A stretch of 64,000 bases of DNA from assembly GCA_016169945.1 (NCBI GenBank), contig JADLSH010000387.1:2790001-2854000 (forward strand), read 5' to 3'. The translations under genes and the position numbers were made by a program. The DNA is from Trachythela sp. YZ-2020 (lineage: Eukaryota > Cnidaria > Anthozoa > Malacalcyonacea > Clavulariidae). This document shows, piece after piece, positions 32,054 to 43,548 of this stretch; positions within the stretch are counted from its first letter, which is position 1, and each line of letters starts with the position of its first letter. Below the pieces are notes generated by a model, which saw only the letters and a program-made list of their open reading frames with translations, was not told the origin of the DNA and made no database searches.

Positions 32054-33352
32054 ATGATGGACTGGATAATGAAATTTGCTGCTCTACGTTTTTTCTTGGC
32101 CGGTATTGAAACATACCTTATCTCACCTACAGCGTGGGACTACATTAGATCCCTGGGTCAATCGAAGACTTTTCTGGCTTTAGTCTTGTCGTCGTATAAC
32201 ATTGGCTGCGTCATTGCTGGACCTCTGTTTGGATTCATAGCAGATCGATTCGGGAATCCCAGGTTACTATTTATTTGCTGTTGTGTAATGAAAGTTCTCG
32301 CTTATGTGATATATAGTGTTAACTTGAGTGCATATTTCCCTCTTTTTGGAAGATTAATGAGTGGATTAGGTGGGGGTATAACTACAATTCTTCTAGGACA
32401 AGTTGCTTTACAGACCGACGAAAAACGTCGTGGAGGACACTTAATATTCTTAGAAGGTGTATATTGCATTGGTTCTGCATTTGGTCCAGGAATTGGAAGT
32501 TTTATGACATTTAATGCCAATATACTTGGTTGGGAAATAAATGATGGCAATTCACCTGGGATTATGTTGGCAATAGTATGGCTTCTTTTCCTTATGTTTT
32601 CGCTGTTCTTACCTAAGGGGATTTGGGTGGAGGCCGGTGCTCGTAATCAAGAACTGAGCGGCTCACCTTTAAGCGATTACGAAGATGACAAAAGATTGAC
32701 CGTGTATCATCAAGATGGTGACCGAAGATTGACCGAGACAGAGAAGCCGAATATCACGTCATGGATATGCAGGGACTCAAGAATATTTTGCTTGCTTTTC
32801 CTAATGTTTTGCAGCGAGGTGTTTTCAAGCACATCAACTTTTTATGTCCCTATATTAGGGATGGATCATTTTCATCTACATTTAATTCATATCAAGCTGC
32901 TATTCCTGAATTGTACCTTATTTACACTGCTGGCGTTCCTATCCTTTTATGTCGCTTCAGAATATGTTAATGAACGAAAGCTCTTTCTAATTGCGTTGTT
33001 GATGCAAATTATTGCCATCTCATTTCTCACGTCTCTGGCCTTCTCCTGGGATCAAGTAACAACTGTTCAACACTATATTCTACTTATATACATTTGTCTG
33101 GGCATGCCATATTTTGCATATCCATTCGGGAATTCAATTCTTTCAAAGATCACCGAGCCTCAGAATGCGACATTTATACAAGGTTTATCATACGGAACTA
33201 TACATGTGGCTATTGTACTAAGTCGAGTTGTGGTTAGTTTTGTGTTCACAAAAATCAGTTTGATATGGTACTGTTTTGTCTTGGTTATCCTCTGGTTGGT
33301 TGGTATAATATGGTATGGTGTGTTGTATAAGAGACTAGTGCCAAATGAATAA
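32054..33352 (+). CDS. MFSD8/CLN7-like major facilitator transporter, copy A
   Basis: From the first ATG the product has 432 residues and no introns. It shows about 12 hydrophobic segments in two halves, split by a charged cytoplasmic loop at about 190-240. MFS motif A lies between TM2 and TM3 as GPLFGFIADRFGNPR (56-70). TM4-TM5 carries the GRLMSGLGGG and GPGIGSF blocks. The NSPGIMLAIVW segment before TM6 resembles MFSD8-type carriers (lysosomal membrane proteins in vertebrates). The substrate is unknown. Open reading is maintained in all three copies and differences are few, which argues for function or very recent duplication. An upstream in-frame TTG at 32015 is ignored because the ATG pair at 32054 follows a TATA box at normal distance. 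Confidence 0.85.
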   Translation: MMDWIMKFAALRFFLAGIETYLISPTAWDYIRSLGQSKTFLALVLSSYNIGCVIAGPLFGFIADRFGNPRLLFICCCVMKVLAYVIYSVNLSAYFPLFGRLMSGLGGGITTILLGQVALQTDEKRRGGHLIFLEGVYCIGSAFGPGIGSFMTFNANILGWEINDGNSPGIMLAIVWLLFLMFSLFLPKGIWVEAGARNQELSGSPLSDYEDDKRLTVYHQDGDRRLTETEKPNITSWICRDSRIFCLLFLMFCSEVFSSTSTFYVPILGMDHFHLHLIHIKLLFLNCTLFTLLAFLSFYVASEYVNERKLFLIALLMQIIAISFLTSLAFSWDQVTTVQHYILLIYICLGMPYFAYPFGNSILSKITEPQNATFIQGLSYGTIHVAIVLSRVVVSFVFTKISLIWYCFVLVILWLVGIIWYGVLYKRLVPNE

Positions 33353-33930
33353 AGGAACATATATACCCGATTACTCGAAAAAGAATTGGACCATCAAGCT
33401 GCATGATTTTAGAATTCCTGTCTGAATTCTTAACTGACTTTTGTTTGTCTATAAAAGTTACAGCGAGCAAGAGGTTTCTACATTAACTCTTATCGATGAC
33501 TACTGCCTATATATAAGTGTATATATTTAATCTTTTAATATACTTGTTGTATTATAAGAGTTTTAATCCGTTGTTGATGACAGTTGCTACTTTTTCCAAA
33601 ACGTTTGCCATTGTTTAATGGAGTAGAAGACTGCTTTTTGAAATGTTCTTTCTTTTTGTGCCTGGTTTTTATGAAACATCAAATTTTTATGAAACCTGCA
33701 AGGCTTGTTTGCTTAGTACATATCTTGACAGACAACCAATGTCTTGAAGGTTATACAGCTACTTCAATTAAGGTTGTCATGGACAATAGTCAAATGTACA
33801 ATATAAGCGCTAAAAGAATGATGGGAATAATCATAGTTTTAAATAAGTTTAACACATCAGTAGCCTCGTCGGGGAACACAAATATAGTATCTTGGTAGCC
33901 TAGTTGTGGGAATACAAATATATAGTGTTT
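33353..33930 (+). other. MFS 3' flank, unit A
   Basis: Conserved in B and C. In A the inverted half of a palindrome present in B and C is missing, so the sequence passes directly from ACAAATATATAG to TGTTTTAGTC. No other gene is supported here. Confidence 0.6.
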
Positions 33931-34339
33931 TAGTCTTTTATTCGCTACCAATTTTTTGTCTTTGATTTTCGTTGTTGGTCATGTGGTGGAAAGGTTAAAA
34001 GTGCGTGCGATTTTGGCAGATATTTGTGCGTTGTCGATTGCACTCTCTGTCATTTTAGTTTTTTGTTATAACTTTTTTCTCCTCTTTATCATTGAATATA
34101 GCCACCTGAATACATCTATGTCTCATTTATATATTTGCCCTTACTTCCTCAGTTGTTTGTGATATTTGAAAGAAATGATTTCTTTTCTCGCTTTTTTTTC
34201 GAAACCTCGGACTATACTGGCATGCAACGCGGTCAGATTCAGATTATTACATACTATCGATTCCTCGCCACGCTTCGTTCATTCTTCGGCTGACTTTCGC
34301 TGTATTCACAACACAAGACTATATAAACAAAATTTTGAA

Positions 34340-34459
34340 ATGGCTAATTTTCGCACTGTTTCTTTTAATAAACTCTCGGTTTTGGATGGATATGAGCTTT
34401 ATATTGTTCGTTGTTTTTCGAAACAACGTTTTGTTTTGATCCCAGGCTGGCTATCGTGG
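34340..34459 (+). other. Candidate coding exon with GTAAGT donor, unit A
   Basis: ATG followed by 40 open codons (MANFRTVSFNKLSVLDG ...) ends exactly at TGG|GTAAGT. The unit C copy (63068-63187) is open too. Unit B has lost about 45 bp and the frame. A TATATAAA stands only 20 nt before the ATG, too close to be its own promoter, so coding status is doubtful. Confidence 0.25.
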
Positions 34460-34878
34460 GTAAGTTCAGCTTGTATGCCGTGAGCTTTACTAGAAATCTT
34501 TGCCGACTGCAATAGTCTTACATAGCCTAATAGAAATGCATTCTTGTTGTGTTGTTGAGGTAAGATGATCTAAATTTTAATATTTCTGCAATTTATATGG
34601 CAAATAAATTGAAAGGGACATATAAATCGATTTTGATTTATACTGAGGATATGTACAGTACAGCCAGGTATACAATTTTAGAATAAAAATATTAAAATAT
34701 AGATGTATTAAAACTCTCAACATGTCAATTTGATTTTGAGGACCATATTTCCATGAGAAACTAGTTAGTGTCAATAAATTCAAGTTTTAATATCCAACAT
34801 CCAGAAACATAACTAAACCCAAAATAGATTTACATAACCTGCTTGATTAACCAAATTGTTATTCAGTACTTAGTAGTG

Positions 34879-35181
34879 GCTGTAGTCCAGATTTCAGAGT
34901 TTGCTAAGTGCGCGGGGTAGACAAATTAAATGATCGGTAATGCGCGGTTGGACACCGTTCGCATGCCCACACGGCGGAAAAATAATGCGCGGATGAGGTT
35001 TTCAATATTTGCAGTTTATTTCAATATTTTGCGCGGATGTAGTTTATTGATGCAGTTTATTTCAATATTTTGTGCGGATGGGGTTTATCTTATATATTTT
35101 GCGCGGACGCGATTAAACGTTAAAAAATGCGCGGAGAACATCTTCCCCGCGCACACCAAACTCTGTAATCTGGACTGTAGT
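34879..35181. mobile_element. MITE with CTGTAGTCCAGATT ends, unit A
   Basis: CTGTAGTCCAGATTTCAGAG at the left is mirrored by CTCTGTAATCTGGACTGTAG at the right. The interior has repeated TGCGCGGATG boxes. Orthologues lie at about 54619-54922 (B) and 63606-63892 (C). Confidence 0.75.
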
Positions 35182-35288
35182 GTTAGTAGAACTCGTTATT
35201 CGTCTAATATATTTTAAAATTCATATCATAGTTTGTCGACACCAATGATCACTGGCATGGAGATGTACCATTTATTGATATGTTGCAG

Positions 35289-35553
35289 GAGTCTATTATA
35301 ATGCCACCACCTACTTTCCAAACAATGCTACTATATGTGACTCGGACACTGCAAATGACACCATTAAATTTACACCAGCCAACTGATTGCCATTGATTCC
35401 AACAACCAATGTATCCTGTTTGTTCAGTGGATATTCTTCAGCATCTAATATTCAAATTGTATCAGGATGCGAACGCCAACCCAACGTTCAAATCAGATCA
35501 GCCAAAAACGCAGGACCAAGGTCTTTCAGCAACATGAACAACACAAACCGAAG
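35289..35553 (+). other. Candidate internal exon of a secreted protein, decayed, unit A
   Basis: Preceded by TTGATATGTTGCAG and followed by AAG|GTAAAAA. In phase 1, compatible with the signal-peptide exon, it reads GVYYNATTYFPNNATICDS with three N-glycosylation sequons. It then meets one TGA and continues with Cys-bearing ectodomain-like sequence (NVSCLFSGYSS). Unit B (from 55034) has a 2-bp deletion and lost its 3' part. The window ends at this acceptor in unit C. Confidence 0.4.
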
Positions 35554-35844
35554 GTAAAAAATTGGTAGCATTATTTTACATTTCAATGTCCAATGAATGA
35601 ATGATCACAGCTTGCTTTTAGTTTTTCTCGGCCCTATACGGCTTGAACAGAATGTTATAAAATAATGTGCCTTCATTCAGCATTATACAAACGATAAAAT
35701 TGTTTGAAAAATTGCTTAGTAACACAGTTTTCGTCCTGCAACAAAGTCTTTTTGGTGGAAAAATACCCAGTGCATCCATTTTCCAAAATTGAAAAATCAA
35801 TTTTTTGTCCTGATTTTCACATGAATTATGAATTATTACATATA

Positions 35845-36490
35845 CAAATCACATTGCAATTTTATCCCGACGCAGAACGCGTCATTTGGATGCGCAGTCG
35901 ACATTACGAACTGGTCTATTAAACCGCATGTTAATTGGATGTACGCGGCAGTGCAATCAACCTAAAACCTATCAGCTATCGTGAAGTTAAATCAAGTTCA
36001 GGTGTTCACTAGTATTTCATATTTGTGTTTCAAAGGAAGAGTCTCCATATAGACAGAAGAGGTTTTCTTGAAACTGTTTAAAACGGTATGTATAATACTT
36101 CTATTTATCTTGTGTTTGCTCTACCGTAATGCTCAACATGACTTCAGCTATAAGGATATGTGTTTAAATATCTATGCCTCTCATTCGTGAGTTTTGAAAT
36201 TATTTGCCTTTTCCAGTTGAGACAATACCTAAATAGACATAGCTTAAGAGGTTAGAGCTGTACGAAGCCAAGTTTAATCAACTTAAATTATAACCGACCT
36301 TCGTGCATGCATGTGCATGCATGCATTCCTTTCTTTGGAGTCAAAATCAACAAGGTGTATCGGTATTCGGTATGCGCAGGTACATGTTGATCTTAAAACA
36401 AAGCGCGAGCCATAATAAGCGAGTTCGAAGATTCGACTGAGCATCCAAATGACGCGTTCTACTTCGGGATAAAATTGCAGTTGAATCATA
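35845..36490. mobile_element. Inverted-repeat element with ATCCCGACGCAGAACGCGTC arms, unit A
   Basis: About 70-bp arms face each other at 35845-35915 and 36415-36490. A further arm of the same kind opens the next unit (37110-37190), so this sequence alternates orientation through the array. The unit B counterpart is at about 55565-56200. Confidence 0.6.
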
Positions 36491-36727
36491 ACATGTAGCT
36501 GAGACTGGAAGAATTAAAATATGCGTATCAAAGTATTCATGATCAACTGTTCAATCATCATTTGAATATGCAAAAGTTGCTCAAAGAACAATTAGTTTCC
36601 GCACGGTTGAATCGCTTTAAATTACAAAATTTATTCCCTTCAGTGCATATTTTTTTATTTTGCTTTACACAGAAAACAAAATATGCTAGTACAAAAATTA
36701 TGTAATGACAGTTCTATTTTGGCTATA

Positions 36728-37051
36728 CAGGGTGAGTCAGAAAAAACGGACACTTTGCATATATTCAAATTACCGCGAACGTATAGCTGGAATGTGTCAA
36801 TTCCCATGTGACAACAGGACGTGGTTTGTTAATGCAAAAATGCATTTTGATTGTGCAAGAAATTTGCATAGAACCTTTTATTAATCACTCGTTTCACAAT
36901 TTACGAATTAATGGTGCGCAAAAACACAAGGTCGTATGCACATGGGAAATTTAGGATAACTTCTAATCGTATGAAACAACTGAGCTGTCAAATTAATACA
37001 ATAGGTTATGGCTAATTTGAATGTGAAAGGGTCTACTTTTTATACACCCTG
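36728..37051. mobile_element. Chimeric mariner MITE at the A/B junction
   Basis: The left terminus CAGGGTGAGTCAGAAAAAAC belongs to one family and the right terminus ACTTTTTATACACCCTG to another. Both are present in full, side by side, at 56438-56999. A deletion between the two neighbours explains the 324-bp fusion. Confidence 0.85.
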
Positions 37052-37277
37052 TATGTGAAACACAAATGAATGACTGAACGGTTGAATACTCTGATATGCA
37101 TACGATGTGTTATGATACAACTGAAATTTTATCCCGACGCAGAACGCGTCATTTCGATGCGCAGTCGAAACTCCGAACTGGCTTATAGAAATATTGTAAA
37201 ATACGCAAAGAGTATAAACGTTCTAGATTTTGGACATCTTGCTCAATAGAGCAGGATGTTGGAAGGTTTTTGAAGAT

Positions 37278-37351
37278 GGAAATTTCGAGGAATTGAACCC
37301 GCGACCCTGCAGCGATTCTGGTGCAGCGCTGACCACTGAGCTACAGAGTCC
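37278..37351 (-). repeat. tRNA-derived SINE head, unit B
   Basis: Same element as at 29463, with better preserved boxes: TAGCTCAGTGGTCAG and GGGTTCAATTCC. Confidence 0.6.
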
Positions 37352-38015
37352 AGTGGCCAAGGGCTAACCACAAGATCATGTATATACACTATGGTGATGT
37401 CAGTGTATGGTAACTATATGCATGTATACATGTATAATGTTAACGCCTAACTATGTGTATAACGCCTAACTATATATGTATACAGCTATTTCAATTAAGG
37501 TTGTCACAGTCAATAGTTAAACGTACAATCCAAGCGCGAACAGCAAGATGGGTATACCTATAGGCAAGAGTAGCCTATGACCATAGCTCCCTTTTGTTTT
37601 GGCAATTTCCAGAGATATACATGCATATTTTTCAGGGTTGCGTTTAATTAGTCAGCGACAACGTGTACAGAAATTTACAAATTAGCGACAAACGGTTGAA
37701 GTTTGCAAGTAATATTAAAGTTGCTTCTTTCACTTCCAGTCCCATTATTTCTATCAAGAAAATAGTTCTTAACCGTAAATCTTGTCTGTATAAGCCTACG
37801 CACAAAATACGCACATGGTAATCCTTGCTATATCAAGCGATTGGTTTAAAGAGTTGTATTACTGGTAAATATATGCAAATATGATAAATGCTCACCACTT
37901 CCTTATCCCACGAGGCGATTTGTGATACATTTACTTAGCCTATAAAATATCCCATTCAGTCCATTATACTCTTCGCGCTTCGATTGCACATTTGACCATA
38001 GTTAATAGAGATAAA

Positions 38016-38079
38016 ATGATTAGAAAACTCAGTTTTCGCTTTTGTTCTATCTTTTTGTTTGCATTTGTGCACGGTCACG
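38016..38079 (+). CDS. First exon encoding a signal peptide, unit B
   Basis: Same 64-nt exon as at 30181, starting MIRKLSFRFCSIF, with the same donor GTTAGTG and upstream TATAAAAT. Confidence 0.5.
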
Positions 38080-38133
38080 GTTAGTGAATATATTGTATTT
38101 TAATGAGACGACCAATAGAAATGTTTGGGCTTA

Positions 38134-38266
38134 GGCCCCGTTTACACTGTACCGTTTTCGTAGCGTTCTCGTATTGTTCTTAATCCTCAAGGGCATTAAA
38201 GACAATAGTCTAGTTCTCTCGAACAATACGAGAACGCTACGAAAACGGTACAGTGTAAACGGGGCC
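38134..38266. mobile_element. Palindromic MITE, unit B
   Basis: Orthologous to 30299-30439, with an 8-bp deletion in the loop. Confidence 0.85.
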
Positions 38267-39847
38267 TTAATGTCCAAACCGTGTTTCTGAAATATTATAT
38301 CTTATTGGATTCTTCTGAACCCAATATGGCAAAATATTCAGTCGAGACTTCAATATTGGGTGAGAACAAAGGTCAAGGACGTAGCGAGCGGGGGAGGGGG
38401 TGTGGAGGGTTGTAACACCCTCCCCAACCGTAAAAGGTAAAAAAGAATAAGGTAAAATTTCATAGTTCAGGTAAAATTTGCGGGATAAAGTCGTTATATT
38501 TTGTAAAGTGATAACTAAAATTGAATGTTAAATTACTTGAAAGAACCTGAAAACTTTTTAAAAACCTCCACATAACTAAAGGACGTAATTCGTTTGCAAA
38601 ATCGCTTCAGAAAACGGCAGAAATGCGGTCCTTAAGCCTCAAAAATATAAAAATCTTCAGGGTGAGGACCCCAGGCGCACCTATCTTTTAAACAACTCAG
38701 TATTACAATGATAATCAATTAGAAAAAGGTCTATTATAAACATACTTCAGGTAAATTTTAACATTGAAGTTCAATTTTCAGGTAAAATTATTTGACCCCC
38801 CCCCCCCAACTCCTGATGCTTCACTACGTCCCTGCCGAAGGTCGAGCCCAATATTGCAAGTCGAGTCTTAATATATTTTGCCATATTGGGCGAAGATGAA
38901 TCCAATATAGGTGTTTTATTATATCGAACAAAACATTCATAACATCAATACAATAACAATGCGATACGACTACAGGGAAAACATGTGTGACACCTCGGCC
39001 GCGAATTTGCTTAAATTACCAAAACAAAAAGTGAATAATCTAGTTTTAAAGAAAGCAAAAGTTAGTCTTAACTATCTTTCAGTATTTTTAAGACGATTTG
39101 ACCTTTGACACTTTCTTTTTGTCATGTTGTATACACATGTTTCTTTTGTCATGTTGTATACACATTGTTTAAAATTAACAAAACATGTAAAAAGGTGAGA
39201 TAAACAAGGAAAACAAGGCGATAAGCTATTATCCAAATAGGTAACTGTCCTACATCGTACAAAATATCGGACAGGCACGTGACCCTATTAAGGAATTATG
39301 ATTGGTCAATTGTATGTGAGAGAATGTGAGAGTATAATAATAATGAATGTAAGACAAACGATTTGTGCATGGTCAAGTACCGTTCAACATAAATCGCATT
39401 AAGTTGTTAGCTGCTTTGTAGTTTGACTAGTTTCCTAACCATGTTATCTTTATTAACTATTATATGTTATCTTTATTGACTATTATATGTTATCTTTATT
39501 AACTATTATATGTTATCTTTATTAACTATTATATGTTGTGTTTATTAACTATTGCTTGTCAGACAACCTTAATTGAAATAGCTGTCAGTATATCAGCTGT
39601 ATATGTAGAATAGTTTAATATGCACATTCATGACAGTAAGCTAATAAAGTAAATATACAACAAGAAACGGGCAATAATGCAGTTTCATTCACATGTTAGC
39701 CATGCTTATTCTATAGTGAACATAGCAAGTAGTATAAATTGAGAAATCAATATAGTCATAGATCATCAATACGTCACATTTCTCCAGTTATATAAAGTAT
39801 ATTACCTTTTGCAATGTAGATCACTGAGTATTGAAGTTTCAATAATA

Positions 39848-41143
39848 ATGATGGACTGGATAATGAAATTCGCTGCTCTACGTTTTTTCTTGGCCGGTAT
39901 TGAAACATACCTTATCTCACCTACAGCGTGGGACTACATTAGATCCCTGGGTCAATCGAAGACTTTTCTGGCTTTAGTCTTGTCGTCGTATAACATTGGC
40001 TGCGTCATTGCTGGACCTCTGTTTGGATTCATAGCAGATCGATTCGGGAATCCCAGGTTACTCTTTATTTGCTGTTGTGTAATGAAAGTTCTCGCTTATG
40101 TGATATATAGTGTTAACTTGAGTGCATATTTCCCTCTTTTTGGAAGATTAATGAGTGGATTAGGTGGGGGTATAACTACAATTCTTCTAGGACAAGTTGC
40201 TTTACAGACCGACGAAAAACGTCGTGGAGGACACTTAATATTCTTAGAAGGTGTATATTGCATTGGTTCTGCATTTGGTCCAGGAATTGGAAGTTTTATG
40301 ACATTTAATGCCAATATACTTGGTTGGGAAATAAATGATGGCAATTCACCTGGGATTATGTTGGCAATAGTATGGCTTCTTTTCCTTATGTTTTCGCTGT
40401 TCTTACCTAAGGGGATTTGGGTGGAGGCCGGTGCCCGTAATCAAGAACTGAGCTCACCTTTAAGCGATTACGAAGATGACAAAAGATTGACCGTGTATCA
40501 TCAAGATGGTGACCGAAGATTGACCGAGACAGAGAAGCCGAATATCACGTCATGGATATGCAGGGACTCAAGAATATTTTGCTTGCTTTTCCTAATGTTT
40601 TGCAGCGAGGTGTTTTCAAGCACATCAACTTTTTATGTCCCTATATTAGGGATGGATCATTTTCATCTACATTTAATTCATATCAAGCTGCTATTCCTGA
40701 ATTGTACCTTATTTACACTGCTGGCGTTCCTATCCTTTTATGTCGCTTCAGAATATGTTAATGAACGAAAGCTCTTTCTAATTGCGTTGTTGATGCAAAT
40801 TATTGCCATCTCATTTCTCACGTCTCTGGCCTTCTCCTGGGATCAAGTAACAACTGTTGAACACTATATTCTGCTTATATACATTTGTCTGGGTATGCCA
40901 TATTTTGCATATCCATTCGGGAATTCAATTCTTTCAAAGATCACCGAGCCTCAGAATGCGACATTTATACAAGGTTTATCATACGGAACTATACATGTGG
41001 CTATTGTACTAAGTCGAGTTGTGGTTAGTTTTGTGTTCACAAAAATCAGTTTGATATGGTACTGTTTTGTCTTGGTTATCCTCTGGTTGGTTGGTATAAT
41101 ATGGTATGGTGTGTTGTATAAGAGACTAGTGCCAAATGAATAA
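39848..41143 (+). CDS. MFSD8/CLN7-like major facilitator transporter, copy B
   Basis: 431 residues. It differs from copy A by loss of Gly203 in the central loop and Gln339 to Glu. TATA box, start context and 3' flank are conserved. It lies 1.5 kb upstream of the Polinton-like insertion, which does not touch the ORF. Confidence 0.85.
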   Translation: MMDWIMKFAALRFFLAGIETYLISPTAWDYIRSLGQSKTFLALVLSSYNIGCVIAGPLFGFIADRFGNPRLLFICCCVMKVLAYVIYSVNLSAYFPLFGRLMSGLGGGITTILLGQVALQTDEKRRGGHLIFLEGVYCIGSAFGPGIGSFMTFNANILGWEINDGNSPGIMLAIVWLLFLMFSLFLPKGIWVEAGARNQELSSPLSDYEDDKRLTVYHQDGDRRLTETEKPNITSWICRDSRIFCLLFLMFCSEVFSSTSTFYVPILGMDHFHLHLIHIKLLFLNCTLFTLLAFLSFYVASEYVNERKLFLIALLMQIIAISFLTSLAFSWDQVTTVEHYILLIYICLGMPYFAYPFGNSILSKITEPQNATFIQGLSYGTIHVAIVLSRVVVSFVFTKISLIWYCFVLVILWLVGIIWYGVLYKRLVPNE

Positions 41144-41580
41144 AGGAACATATATACCCGATTACTCGAAAAAGAATTGGACCATCAAGCTGCATGATTT
41201 TAGAATTCCTGTCTGAATTCTTACCTGACTTTTGTTTGTCTTTAAAAGTTACAGCGAGCAAGAGGTTTCTACATTAACTCTTATCGATGACTACTGCCTA
41301 TATATAAGTGTATATATTTAATCTTTTAATATACTTGTTGTATTATAAGAGTTTTAATCCGTTGCTGATGACAGTTGCTACTTTTTCCAAAACGTTTGCC
41401 ATTGTTTAATGGAGTAGAAGACTGCTTTTTGAAATGTTCTTTCTTTTTGTGCCTGGTTTTTATGAAACATCAAATTTTTATGAAACCTGCAAGGCCTGTT
41501 TGCTTAGTACATATCTTGACAGACAACCAATGACTTGAAGGTTATACAGCTACTTCAATTAAGGTTGTCATGGACAATAG

Positions 41581-41810
41581 TCAAATGTACAATATGAGCG
41601 CTAAAAGAATGATGGGAATAATCATAGTTTTAAATAAGTTTAACACATCAGTAGCCTCGTCGGGGAACACAAATATAGTATCTCGGTAGCCTAGTTGTGG
41701 GAATACAAATATATAGTATCTCAGTAGCCATTTGTATTCCCACGAGGCTACTGATGTGTTAAACCTATTTAAAACTATGATTATTCCCATCATTCATTTA
41801 GCGTTCATAT
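41581..41810. repeat. Palindrome after the MFS gene, unit B
   Basis: GATGGGAATAATCATAG and TAGCCTCGTCGGGGAACAC are mirrored across a short loop to AACTATGATTATTCCCATC. Unit C has the same structure at 61466-61690. Unit A has only the left half. Confidence 0.8.
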
Positions 41811-43299
41811 TGTACATATTGTGACGACCTTAACTGAAATAGCTGTAGCTATATATTTAATATCTGGTAGAACACAATGAGTAGCCGTTCGAGCTTATAT
41901 TATTATATTGAAACCTGATTGGTCAACCTCATCCCCGGCTAATTCTCATTAGTAGAAATTGTGAGCTGTGTATATTCCAGTTATATAGCACCCGAGTTCT
42001 TACTCCAGATATATATAGAGCTCACTGATTAAAGTTACATCCCGGATTGCGGCGCGTTTATATTCAATATGGCGACCAATTAATGTTTTAGTCTTTTATT
42101 CGCTACCAATTTTTTGTCTTTGATTTTCGTTGTTGGTCATGTGGTGGAAAGGTTAAAAGTGCGTGCGATTTTGGCAGATATTTGTGCGTTGTCGGATTGC
42201 ACTCTCTATCATTTTAGTTTTTTGTTATAACTTTTTTCTCCTCTTTATCATTGAATATAGCCACCTGAATACATCTATGTCTCATTTATATATTTGCCCT
42301 TACTTCCTCAGTTGTTTGCGATATTTAAAAGAAATGATTTATTTTCTCGCTTTTTTTTCGAAACCTCGGACTATACTGGCATGCAACGCGGTCAGATTCA
42401 GATTATTACATACTATCGATTCCTCGCCATGCTTCGTTCATTCTTCGGCTGACTTTCGCTGTATTCACAACACAAGGCTATATAAACAAAATTTTGAAAT
42501 GGCTAATTGGATATGAGCTTTATATTGTTCGTTTTTTTGGAAACAACGTTTTGTTTAATTTTGATCCCAGGCTGGCTATCGTGGGTAAGTTCAGCTTGTA
42601 TGCCGTGAGCTTTACTAGAAATCTTTGCCGACTGCAATAGTCTTACATAATAGAAATGCATTCTTGTTGTGTTGTTGAGGTAAGTAGGTACCCCCCCCCC
42701 ATATAGCGGCGGAAGTGATTCAAACGAATGTATGTATGACGTAACATTTATTTCCAGCCATATGGCATCAACAGGGGTTTGCGTGCAAGATAGTCGGCCG
42801 GCCAAGATATCAAAAAGCGCCTCTAAAAACGTTTGATGGCAACTTCGTGTTAGAAGCTGGCAACAAACATATTCATACTCGGATAGATGTAGAGAAAAAG
42901 GTTTGAGTTGTTGCCAAGCCGAAAAATGAATTTTTAAGTGAAAAATCGAGAGTTTTTAGGCCGCCTTCCCGCAACGTCGCGGCAACTAAACTTCAAACGA
43001 TTGCGAAAATTACGTTGCTATGCTACAAGTTTCTTTACTCTGATTGGTCATCAATAGCGCTCGCCTAATTAGTCGACCAATGAGCGAAGGTAAACGCGTG
43101 TGCATTTCTGGTTTTTAGTGCAAAGTTTTTAACTTTGCAGTATTGTGATGAGGGGCGAAAATTCACACGAGCGATACATAGATACATACATAGATACATA
43201 CATAGATAGATACATCATAGTGTAAACTTTCCGGGGGGTGTTTGCGAAGATTCTTTATTAATACCGTATCTGTTAAAGTTGTTAAACTTTGGGGTTGAA

Positions 43300-43535
43300 A
43301 AGCACTTTCAAGTTATCTTATAGCTCAATTCGGTTGTATTCATGCAGTGTTTAATTAGATTTACGAACACCATTTGGGTTGTGGTATTAAACGTCTACAT
43401 CATAACAATCGTTTTATATATAATATTGGGTGCTAACTCCCCCGGTAGCTATGAACACGTGCGTTCAAGTCCACTGATCTAATAATATCACACGGAACGA
43501 AAATACGAAATTTCGAAATATTTACCGCACAATGG
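43300..43535 (+). other. Possible LTR 3' end and primer-binding site
   Basis: Sequence ending TTACCGCACA is followed two bases later by TGGTGGCAGCAGGGAG, which looks like a retroelement primer-binding site next to an LTR ending in CA. No gag-pol follows; the 2-kb palindrome begins 15 bp later. Confidence 0.25.
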
Positions 43536-43548
43536 TGGCAGCAGGGAG

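Larger units (their letters stand above)
29159..36727 (+). repeat. Segmental repeat unit A
   Basis: First of three head-to-tail units of about 7.5 kb. Each contains, in order, a SINE head, the signal-peptide exon, MITEs, the MFS gene and a 3' repeat cluster. A and B are nearly identical over most of their length; the MFS proteins differ by one indel and one substitution. At its left border the repeat has GGCTATATGTGAAAC, the empty version of the site that holds mariner MITEs at 36728 and 56438. Confidence 0.95.

Noticed and set aside
32302..32550. Antisense and alternative-frame ORFs inside the MFS genes (also 40096-40344, 59984-60232, 32761-32970)
   Set aside because: They repeat in all copies only because the MFS sequence is conserved; no domain or start context supports them.
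33956..34162. Hydrophobic ORF downstream of the MFS gene as a small membrane protein
   Set aside because: The start moves or disappears between units (frame altered in unit B) and there is no promoter; hydrophobicity follows from T-rich DNA.
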